Assembly: GCF_021483235.1 (NCBI RefSeq)
Contig: NZ_JAKEEC010000034.1
Span: forward strand, 1-33,492
Source: Arthrobacter alkaliphilus
GTDB lineage: Bacteria > Actinomycetota > Actinomycetes > Actinomycetales > Micrococcaceae
Direction: 5' to 3'
Length of the DNA: 33,492 nt
The notes beneath the pieces are model-generated. The model was not told the origin of the DNA. It was given only the letters and a program-made list of their open reading frames with translations, and did no database searches. Below, piece after piece: positions 6,649 through 13,147 of this stretch (position 1 is the first letter of the stretch; every line of letters begins with the position of its first letter). Made by a program: the position numbers and the translations under genes.

Positions 6649-8031
6649 TCAGGTTCCTCGCGAAACGAACCCCTCCGCCCAGCGCGCCCAATCCTCCGGC
6701 CGCGCTGAGGGCCGTCCAAGAAGGTATCCCTGACCGGCGTGCATGCCGAGCTCCGCCACCGCGCTGAGCTCGGCTTCGGTTTCGATCCCTTCGGCGACCA
6801 AGTACGCCCCGATCTCCTTGGCAAACCCGACCATGGCCGCTCCCAGGGCGCGCTGGCCTCGGTCAGTGTCGATGCCGGCGATGATGTCCCTGTCGAGCTT
6901 GATCACGTCCGGCTTGAGCAGCAAGACATGGCGCATGGACGCGAACCCGGAGCCCGCGTCATCAACGGCTATCTTCAAGCCACGGCCCCGCAACGATGCG
7001 AACGCAGCCGCCAAGGGTCCGTAATCGACTACGTGGTGGCGTTCTGTCACTTCAAGCACTATCCGCCGCATCGGGATTCCGGCGTTCACAAGAATGCCGG
7101 GCAACCGCGCGTCAAGGCATGCCTTGGGTGAGAGATTTACCGAAACCGCCAACGTGGGCGGCAGCCGGACTGCAGCGGCGAGCGCGGTCTCAAGCGCAAG
7201 GATTTCAAGCTCGACATCCAGCCCGACGGCGGCAGCTTCGACGAACCACACCTCGGGAGAAATTCCCTGTGGGTCCGCGAACCGGGTCAGCCCCTCAGCC
7301 CCGATGATTGCGTCCGTTTCCAATGACCGGATCGGTTGGAAGGCCGTCAACATGGAGCGCTCGGCAAGGACCGCTTCAACGCGTTCCCTGATCTCGTCGG
7401 TGGCCAGCGAGTCCAGTGTCAGTGGATCAAGGGCCCTGCTGGTTCCCTCAAAACCGCTGGGCCGGCCGGCGTCGTCGTAAAGGGCCCTTCCGGAAACCTC
7501 GACCACCACCCTGCGGCCGTCCTTGTGGCGGCACATGGCATGGAGTCCGGACCAACCCGCGGCAGCGTTCTGGGTGGAGATCTTTGCTTGCAGTGCTTTT
7601 GTCAGATCGTGAGGGTCGATGATCAGACGGAAATGCCTTCCCAAGAGCTCGGCGGGCTCGTAGCCGACCAACTCAACGCTCGCCGGGCTGGAGAAGGTGA
7701 AGCGCCCGTCCGCTCCTATGGCCCACAGCCATTCCCGGCTGGTGATCAGAACTGTATCCATCAAGCGGTTGGTCCGCGACGCGTCAGCGCGCTCCCGGAG
7801 CTGATGGCGCACTAAGGAAAACGCCGCGAAAACCACAACGGGCACCACGAGCAATGAAAAAACATCCGAAATCCAGACCGGCCATCCCCATGTTTCCCAG
7901 GAACCATTTCCGATGAAGTACGGCAGCCCCACCGCCAAGGCAACACACAACTCCACAGCGAGGATGACATACAACCGCCATTTAGGCCTGAACGGCCGTG
8001 TCCTCTTCCCTTGCCCGCGCATTCTGAACAT
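6649..8031 (-). CDS. Membrane PAS-EAL cyclic-di-GMP phosphodiesterase
   Basis: The protein has about 460 residues. A basic N-terminus is followed by two membrane helices (LYVILAVELCVALAVGLPYF and a second around DVFSLLVVPVVVFAAFSLV), then a PAS domain (WLWAIGADGRFTFSSPASVE to about residue 200). An EAL domain fills the rest. EAL hallmarks are intact: the signature Glu in GAEGLTRF (EGL variant), SVNLSP, LEVTE, VDDAGSGFAS with the metal-binding Asp pair, KPDVIKLDR, AEGIET and GQGYLLGRP. It should therefore hydrolyse c-di-GMP at the membrane, with PAS as sensor. There is no GGDEF domain. The start is uncertain: ATG 8031, 8022 or 8061. It lies downstream of the PadR gene on the same strand, with about 85 bp between. 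Confidence 0.88.
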   Translation of the reverse strand: MFRMRGQGKRTRPFRPKWRLYVILAVELCVALAVGLPYFIGNGSWETWGWPVWISDVFSLLVVPVVVFAAFSLVRHQLRERADASRTNRLMDTVLITSREWLWAIGADGRFTFSSPASVELVGYEPAELLGRHFRLIIDPHDLTKALQAKISTQNAAAGWSGLHAMCRHKDGRRVVVEVSGRALYDDAGRPSGFEGTSRALDPLTLDSLATDEIRERVEAVLAERSMLTAFQPIRSLETDAIIGAEGLTRFADPQGISPEVWFVEAAAVGLDVELEILALETALAAAVRLPPTLAVSVNLSPKACLDARLPGILVNAGIPMRRIVLEVTERHHVVDYGPLAAAFASLRGRGLKIAVDDAGSGFASMRHVLLLKPDVIKLDRDIIAGIDTDRGQRALGAAMVGFAKEIGAYLVAEGIETEAELSAVAELGMHAGQGYLLGRPSARPEDWARWAEGFVSRGT

Positions 8032-8116
8032 GGCCCCCCGGCAAAAGCTAAGGCTGCACATCTGCTACGTGATGCCAACCATGTTCCTACATGATGCCAC
8101 CCGGGTGTGAGGGTTG

Positions 8117-8701
8117 TTAGCGCTTGTCCAGGGAATCGATGAGATCCAGGCCGCGGCGGGCCCACTCTATTTCGGTGTCGGCGCGGGCGATCAAGCCCTC
8201 ATAGGTGAAGATCTTGTACTGCACAGTGCGCTGGCGGTCAGCCTCGGGAGTCACGGCCAGCCGCTTTCTCAGCATGACGTTGGTGCCGTTCTTCAGTTCC
8301 TCGATCATTCCCGCCCACTGCTCGCGGCGCAGGGCGTGGTAGTCGAGGTGTGCCTGCATTTGGGCCCGAGCGGCAACGGGGTCCGCCCATTCCAAGTAGG
8401 CGGCTTTGAGGTGCACCGGATCGCGTTCGCGTGAGTATTCCAGGGGCGTGTTCATCCACGTCCGAAATGCCTCACGGCCTTCCGCGGTGATCCGGTATTG
8501 GGTCTTCTTGCCCCGCGGCCCCCACGGAACCTCCTCGCCGGCCAGGAGTCCATCCTTTTCCATCTTCCGCAGCTCAGGGTAGATCTGCGAATCGGGCGCG
8601 TGCCAGACATAGGCCACGGACGCTTCGAAGCGTTTGGACAGGTCATATCCGGTCATTGGCTCAACGGACAGCAATGCCAGCAGCGCGTACCGAAGACTCA
8701 C
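8117..8701 (-). CDS. vanR: PadR-family repressor of the vanillate operon (VanR-like)
   Basis: The protein has 194 residues. A PadR winged helix (residues 1-80) reads MSLRYALLALLSVEPMTGYD, then SQIYPELRKMEKDGLL and the wing KKTQYRITAEGREAF. A coiled, dimerising C-terminal part (about 95-194) matches the Vir_act_alpha_C type. It is divergent from vanA across 175 bp that carry two matching palindromes. In Corynebacterium glutamicum the vanABK operon is controlled by a PadR-type VanR released by vanillate, so the same wiring is inferred here. The GTG start has GAGAGG at 7 nt. The symbol rests on synteny and family, not on a direct test. Confidence 0.82.
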   Translation of the reverse strand: MSLRYALLALLSVEPMTGYDLSKRFEASVAYVWHAPDSQIYPELRKMEKDGLLAGEEVPWGPRGKKTQYRITAEGREAFRTWMNTPLEYSRERDPVHLKAAYLEWADPVAARAQMQAHLDYHALRREQWAGMIEELKNGTNVMLRKRLAVTPEADRQRTVQYKIFTYEGLIARADTEIEWARRGLDLIDSLDKR

Positions 8702-8735
8702 AGACCCGCCTCTCTTTCATCGACCCTTGCCAAAT

Positions 8736-8755
8736 AACTATATCCATAGATATTG
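8736..8755. promoter_or_regulatory. Operator-like site 1 between vanR and vanA
   Basis: AACTATATCCATAGATATTG contains the perfect palindrome ATATC-CATA-GATAT. It shares its frame (AACTAT, N4, ATAG, ATA) with the second site 36 bp downstream. It lies near the vanR side, where it could block vanR transcription. Confidence 0.65.
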
Positions 8756-8771
8756 TGTGACCCAAGGCACT

Positions 8772-8791
8772 AACTATGGAGATAGATAGTT
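8772..8791. promoter_or_regulatory. Operator-like site 2 between vanR and vanA
   Basis: AACTATGGAGATAGATAGTT has perfect 6-bp outer arms (AACTAT and ATAGTT) around 8 bp. The AACTA start recalls the AACTAACTAA arm reported for VanR of C. glutamicum. It sits about 85 bp upstream of the vanA start and probably overlaps that promoter. Confidence 0.68.
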
Positions 8792-8876
8792 ACTCCTCCG
8801 AAGCTGCCTTCAGGATTCCCCGTCCACTTACCGGCGGCGTCATAGACGATGCCCGCCGTCACCGGAAGGAACAACC

Positions 8877-9971
8877 GTGACTGTTGTCCGGACCCAAAGC
8901 TCCACCACGAACAAAGTCCTTGGCTACCCGTTGAACGTTTGGTACGTCGCCGCGTGGGACAAGGAACTCACCCGCAAGCCGATGTCCCGCAAGGTGGCGG
9001 GCCGGCCCTTGGCGCTGTACCGCACCGAGGACGGCAAGGCCGTGGCCTTGGCCGACGCCTGCTGGCACCGGCTGGCGCCACTGTCGATGGGCAAGACCCT
9101 CGGCAAGGACCAGATCCAGTGCCCGTACCACGGGATCGTCTACAACTCTGCCGGACGTTGCGTGTCCATGCCCGCGCAGGAGACCATCAACCCCAGCGCC
9201 ACGGTGCCCTCCTTCCCCGTGGTGGAACGGCACCGGTATGTCTGGGTCTGGCTTGGTGACCCCACCCAAGCCGATCCGGAGCTCGTGCCGGACATGCACC
9301 AGCTGGACTCAAAGGAGTGGGCCGGCGACGGCGAAACCATCCACGCCCCGTGCAACTTCCAACTGGTGCTGGACAACCTGATGGACCTTACGCATGAAGA
9401 GTTCATCCACTCCTCCTCGATCGGGCAGGAAGAACTGAGCGAATCCGACTTCGTCGTCACGCATGACGACGGAACGGTGACAGTGTCCCGCTGGATGTTC
9501 AACATCGAGGCCCCGCCGTTCTGGCTCAAGAACATGCGGGACAAGTTCCCTGGCTTTGAAGGCCGGGTGGACCGCTGGCAGATCATCACCTTCCGCTCGC
9601 CGTCGGTCATTAACATCGACGTCGGAGTTGCCAAGGCGGGGACCGGCGCCTTCGAAGGTGACCGCAGCCAAGGCGTCAACGGTTTCGTCATGAATGCGAT
9701 CACGCCTGAAAGCGACAAGTCCTGCCACTACTTCTGGGCCTTCATGCGCAATTACCGCTTGGACAGCCAGCTCATCACCACCCAGCTTCGCGACGGCGTG
9801 CACGGAGTATTTGGTGAGGATGAGGCGATGCTCGCGGCGCAGCAGGCCGCCATCGACGCCAATCCGGACTACGAGTTCTACAACCTGAACATCGATGCGG
9901 GCGGGATGTGGGTCCGCCGGTTGATCGAACGCCAACTCGAAGCCGAAGGCCGCCTTGTTCCCGTCGCCTAG
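8877..9971 (+). CDS. vanA: Vanillate O-demethylase, Rieske oxygenase subunit
   Basis: The protein has 364 residues. The N-terminal Rieske [2Fe-2S] domain has Cys62-x-His64 in ACWHRLAPLSMG and Cys82-x2-His85 in QCPYHG. The C-terminal catalytic domain shows the mononuclear iron site DNLMDLTHEEFIH with His173 and His178, plus Asp170 as likely electron bridge. VanA removes the methyl group of vanillate to give protocatechuate and formaldehyde, with electrons from VanB. The GTG start at 8877 has GGAAGGA 6 nt upstream. vanB and a permease follow on the same strand. Related substrates such as veratrate or other methoxybenzoates cannot be excluded from sequence. Confidence 0.92.
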   Translation: MTVVRTQSSTTNKVLGYPLNVWYVAAWDKELTRKPMSRKVAGRPLALYRTEDGKAVALADACWHRLAPLSMGKTLGKDQIQCPYHGIVYNSAGRCVSMPAQETINPSATVPSFPVVERHRYVWVWLGDPTQADPELVPDMHQLDSKEWAGDGETIHAPCNFQLVLDNLMDLTHEEFIHSSSIGQEELSESDFVVTHDDGTVTVSRWMFNIEAPPFWLKNMRDKFPGFEGRVDRWQIITFRSPSVINIDVGVAKAGTGAFEGDRSQGVNGFVMNAITPESDKSCHYFWAFMRNYRLDSQLITTQLRDGVHGVFGEDEAMLAAQQAAIDANPDYEFYNLNIDAGGMWVRRLIERQLEAEGRLVPVA

Positions 9972-10010
9972 CGCGGGGACAGGCACCTCTGAGACAGGTA
10001 TGACGTAGAC

Positions 10011-11021
10011 ATGGCCGCATCAAACATTGAGGTTTGGCAGCTGGGAACAGTTGTTGAGGTCGAGAAGATCGCCACCGATGTCCAGCGCGTTGTGCTGGAA
10101 CCGTCCCTGCCGAGGAAAGCGGAACCGGGTTCACACATCGATGTGATGGTCCGCATCGACGGCACCGAGGACCGGCGCTCGTATTCGATCGTCGAGTCGA
10201 GCGAAGACGGCACCCGCCTGGCGATCAGCGTGCTGAAAGCACCGCTGTCCCGCGGCGGTTCGGTCTTCATCCACTCCCTCCTGCCGGGGGACGAGCTGGA
10301 GATCACGCAGCCCTTGCAAAACTTCCCGCTCCGCGTCGGCGCGGGTCGCTATATCCTCCTCGCAGGCGGCATCGGCATCACGGCCATGATCAACATGGCC
10401 AGGGTCCTGAAAAACATCCGGGCGGATTACACGTTCGTTTATGCAGGGCGCAGCCGCGCAGTGATGGCCTACCTGGAGGAACTGCAAGAAGTGCACGGCG
10501 AGAACCTCGTGGTCCACGTGGATGACGAAGGAACGCCCCTGGACGTCCACTCCTTGGTGGACAGTGCAACTGAGGACACCGAACTGTACATGTGCGGGCC
10601 CATCAGGCTGATGGACGCCGTCCGCCGCACGTGGACGGCGCGCGGGCTCAGCTACCCGAACTTGCGCTACGAAACCTTCGGCAACAGCGGTTGGCACGAC
10701 CCCGAAGAGTTCATCGTCAAGGTCCCGAGACTGGGCTTGGAGGTGCCGGTGGGCAAGGGCCGCTCCATGCTCGAAGCGCTCGAGGATGCGGGGGCGGACA
10801 TGATGTTCGACTGTCGCAAGGGCGAATGCGGGCTTTGCGAGGTCCGGGTCCTCAAGCTCGAGGGCACCATCGACCACCGCGACGTCTTCTACAGCGCCAG
10901 GCAGAAAAACGCGACGGAGAAGATGGCCTGCTGCGTATCCCGCGCCGTCACGTCGCCAACCGGTCTGGCGTCCGAAGCATCCGCCTCCGGCCCGGCGGTG
11001 GTGACCATCGAGGTCTCTTGA
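10011..11021 (+). CDS. vanB: Vanillate O-demethylase, ferredoxin reductase subunit
   Basis: The protein has 336 residues in the class IA phthalate-dioxygenase-reductase layout. The FMN-binding beta-barrel carries RRSYSIV, the NAD domain carries LLAGGIGITAM and later YMCGP, and the C-terminal plant-type [2Fe-2S] ferredoxin domain has the DCRKGECGLC cysteines and a final cysteine in MACCVSRA. It passes electrons from NADH to VanA. It starts 39 bp after vanA with only a weak ribosome site, consistent with operon co-expression. Confidence 0.92.
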   Translation: MAASNIEVWQLGTVVEVEKIATDVQRVVLEPSLPRKAEPGSHIDVMVRIDGTEDRRSYSIVESSEDGTRLAISVLKAPLSRGGSVFIHSLLPGDELEITQPLQNFPLRVGAGRYILLAGGIGITAMINMARVLKNIRADYTFVYAGRSRAVMAYLEELQEVHGENLVVHVDDEGTPLDVHSLVDSATEDTELYMCGPIRLMDAVRRTWTARGLSYPNLRYETFGNSGWHDPEEFIVKVPRLGLEVPVGKGRSMLEALEDAGADMMFDCRKGECGLCEVRVLKLEGTIDHRDVFYSARQKNATEKMACCVSRAVTSPTGLASEASASGPAVVTIEVS

Positions 11022-11104
11022 CCCCGAGCCGGCAACGTGCCGGCAACGCGCCCAGTTCGCTGGAGCGCTCGATACGACGAAGTATCACTACGAAAGGTTT
11101 TGCC

Positions 11105-12469
11105 TTGGATATCAAGAATGAAATCAAGAACTCCCCAATGAGCCGCTTTCAGGTCGTCACTGTTTCGATCTGCCTGATCCTGATCATGATTGACGGCTTC
11201 GATGTGCTGGTCATGTCATTCACGGCCCCGTCCCTCTCGGCAGAATGGAAGGTCCCGCCTATTGAGCTCGGGTATCTCCTCAGTGCCGGGTTGTTCGGCA
11301 TGGCGGCGGGCTCGATCTTCCTGACGCCGCTCGCGGACAAGATCGGCCGACGACACCTGACCCTGGTGGCACTGGCCATTATTTCTGTAGGCATGATCCT
11401 GTCCGTGGGCGCCGCGGACGTGACGCAGCTGATCGCCTGCAGGGTTTTCACCGGCCTGGGCATTGGCGGCATGATCGCCAATCTCAGCGTCATCGTGTCC
11501 GAATACTCTTCAGACCGGCGGCGCGGTCTGGCCATGGGAGTCTTCTCCGCCGGCTATCCGATTGGCGGCACCATTGGCGGTGTCATCGCCGCGGCACTGA
11601 TCGCCGGATACGGCTGGCGGGCCGCCTTTGCTTTCGGCGCCGTCGTCAGCGTTGCCATGCTGGTTGTCAGCTGGTTCTTCCTTCCCGAATCGCTCGAATA
11701 TCTTGCCGAGAAGGGCTCCCCCAGCTCACTCCCCCGGATCAATAGGATTCTCGGCAGGATGGGTCGCCCCCATCTTACGGAGCTCCCTCTGGCCGTTTCT
11801 TCGAAGCAAACATCTGGAAGTGTCTTCAAAGAGGTGTTTGGGCGGAACATGCTGAGCCGAACCCTCTTGATGTGGATCGGCTATGCGTTCCTCATCGCGG
11901 CGTTCTATTTCGCCAATACCTGGACACCGAAGATCATGGCCGAGGCCGCTGGCAACAACCAGCTCGGTGTAACCGCCGGCATCCTTGTCAGCACGGGCGG
12001 CATTGTTGGTGCGGTCGGATTCGGGATTCTTTCGACGTGGATCAAGAGCCGCCTCCTGAATACCCTCTGCTTGGTTCTTTCAGGTGTCGCCTATATCGGC
12101 TTCGCAAGTTCCTTCGGCACTGCCGGGCTTGCGTTGGCCCTGGCTGCTGTGGTCGGTATGCTCACCAACGCAGGCGTGGCCGGGTACTACACGATTGTGC
12201 CTCCGCTGTATTCGGCGAAGGCACGCGCCTCGGGATTCGGCTGGATGATCGGCGTCGGGCGCCTGGTTTCCATCGTGGCGCCCATCCTGGTGGGATACCT
12301 TATCGCCGCAGGCATGCCGCCCGTCACCATCTTCTACCTGTTTGCCGTCCCGCTTGTCCTGTCCGCGCTTTGCTGCATTGCCCTGGGACAGGTGCTTCGC
12401 CGCCAAGATGCAGTGGACACTGCGGTTGTGGAAGAGAACGCCGTCCAGGCAAGCAGCGGAGCCGCCTAG
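11105..12469 (+). CDS. vanK: MFS aromatic-acid permease (AAHS family, VanK/PcaK-like)
   Basis: The protein has 454 residues from TTG 11105, which has GAAAGG 7 nt upstream. An in-frame upstream extension would run through vanB and is rejected. About 12 membrane helices are predicted. TM1 carries DGFDVLVMSFTAPSL, the acidic DGFD motif of aromatic acid:proton symporters, and the loop after TM2 has LADKIGRRHL, the MFS signature. Position directly after vanAB implies uptake of vanillate or the downstream protocatechuate. It is the last gene of the operon and ends 7 bp before a large hairpin. Confidence 0.88.
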   Translation: MDIKNEIKNSPMSRFQVVTVSICLILIMIDGFDVLVMSFTAPSLSAEWKVPPIELGYLLSAGLFGMAAGSIFLTPLADKIGRRHLTLVALAIISVGMILSVGAADVTQLIACRVFTGLGIGGMIANLSVIVSEYSSDRRRGLAMGVFSAGYPIGGTIGGVIAAALIAGYGWRAAFAFGAVVSVAMLVVSWFFLPESLEYLAEKGSPSSLPRINRILGRMGRPHLTELPLAVSSKQTSGSVFKEVFGRNMLSRTLLMWIGYAFLIAAFYFANTWTPKIMAEAAGNNQLGVTAGILVSTGGIVGAVGFGILSTWIKSRLLNTLCLVLSGVAYIGFASSFGTAGLALALAAVVGMLTNAGVAGYYTIVPPLYSAKARASGFGWMIGVGRLVSIVAPILVGYLIAAGMPPVTIFYLFAVPLVLSALCCIALGQVLRRQDAVDTAVVEENAVQASSGAA

Positions 12470-12476
12470 GATACGC

Positions 12477-12528
12477 ACGACGGCGGCACTCTGGTTCCTG
12501 AAGATCGGAACCAAAGTGCCGCCGTCGT
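12477..12528 (+). terminator. Terminator-like hairpin ending the van operon
   Basis: A 14-bp outer stem (12477-12490 with 12515-12528), a 2x2 internal loop and a 6-bp inner stem (GGTTCC/GGAACC) close an 8-nt loop. A short T stretch follows. It is nearly symmetrical, so it may also serve the small minus-strand gene ending at 12541. Confidence 0.75.
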
Positions 12529-12540
12529 TTGCCGTTTCGG

Positions 12541-12714
12541 CTATCGGACCTGGCGACGTACGAGCCCCCGGATAACCAAAATCTCGTAGGCCAGCAAGGC
12601 GAGGACCCAGATGTAGTCATACCAGCGGGCGTCGAATCGAACGAGCAACGCCAGCAGCCCAAGTGCTGCAACTAGCTGGGTCGTGATGATTGCCAACCAA
12701 GGCGTGGTTTTCAC
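12541..12714 (-). CDS. Small two-helix membrane protein
   Basis: The frame from GTG 12714 to TAG 12541-12543 encodes 57 residues with two hydrophobic segments (TPWLAIITTQLVAALGLLAL and YDYIWVLALLAYEILVI) separated by VRFDARW and ended by basic VRRQVR. This composition is typical of real small inner-membrane proteins and unlikely for a random frame. Its start overlaps the stop of the small gene upstream (GTGA), which points to translational coupling, or to one gene with a frameshift near 12714. No function can be assigned. Confidence 0.55.
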   Translation of the reverse strand: MKTTPWLAIITTQLVAALGLLALLVRFDARWYDYIWVLALLAYEILVIRGLVRRQVR

Positions 12715-12830
12715 CTTATCGGTGGCGCTGGCACCGTTGCCGCCGTTGCTCCGTTTATCCCGCCGAGCGACAGAGCGGCGCTGGTCACCTCTACCGAAAT
12801 GCCGCTTCGAATTTTCTTCTCAATGCTCAT
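12711..12830 (-). CDS. Small 39-residue ORF overlapping the membrane protein
   Basis: ATG 12830 is preceded by a strong GGGGAG ribosome site 4 nt away and by a TAGAAT -10-like element farther upstream. The product starts MSIEKKIRSGISVEVTSAAL and ends APPIR. No domain is recognised. The stop TGA overlaps the GTG of the following small membrane gene. The strong initiation signal argues that translation begins here. Confidence 0.45.
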   Translation of the reverse strand: MSIEKKIRSGISVEVTSAALSLGGINGATAATVPAPPIR

Positions 12831-12944
12831 TTCTCTCCCCTTGAGTTGACGCAAGCGAGTGACTATTCTATCGCGACTTTTGAGAGAAAACTATCGGTTA
12901 AGTCCTTTGCGCCTTCCTGATTCCGGCCCCTGAAAGCGTCAAGC

Positions 12945-12970
12945 CCCCAAACGCTCGGTCACGTTTGGGG
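12945..12970. terminator. Intergenic hairpin
   Basis: CCCCAAACG (12945-12953) pairs with CGTTTGGGG (12962-12970) around an 8-nt loop. It contains one copy of the GTGACCGAGCGT repeat described below. No T-run is present, so termination is uncertain. Confidence 0.45.
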
Positions 12971-13107
12971 CCATACTGGCGAACCCTCGTGCACATCAGG
13001 TGCACGAGGGTTCGCTTTTCGGCGCCCAAAAGTGACCGGGCGTCAGGCTTGGGACCGCTTTATCTGCCCGAGCGTCGGTCAAAAAGGGGACGTAAGTGAG
13101 TGAGCGT
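12951..13107. repeat. Four degenerate 12-bp repeats in alternating orientation
   Basis: Copies: GTGACCGAGCGT on minus (12951-12962), GTGACCGGGCGT on plus (13032-13043), TTGACCGACGCT on minus (13071-13082), GTGAGTGAGCGT on plus (13096-13107). Flanking A-runs and G-runs are partly shared too. Together with the two hairpins they fill the 317-bp gap between 12831 and 13147, where no gene is seen. Confidence 0.55.
12979..13019 (+). terminator. Perfect 16-bp stem with T-run
   Basis: GCGAACCCTCGTGCAC (12979-12994) and its exact complement (13000-13015) enclose a 5-nt loop and are followed by TTTT on the plus strand. It has the form of an intrinsic terminator in the plus direction, yet no plus-strand gene lies directly before it. 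It may stop read-through from the van operon toward tex, or act as a 3' hairpin for tex on the other strand. Confidence 0.7.
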
Positions 13108-13147
13108 TCGGGGGATGCGGGCGCAAGACCACCCGGCGCCCTCCCTG

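Noticed and set aside
10592..11104. N-terminal extension of the vanK frame
   Set aside because: It overlaps vanB in another frame and encodes Arg-rich sequence. Permease homology and the GAAAGG site both place the start at TTG 11105.
12945..13107. Possible CRISPR array from the repeated GTGACCGAGCGT motif
   Set aside because: Copies alternate in strand, are degenerate and unevenly spaced, and no cas gene is near. It does not fit a CRISPR array.
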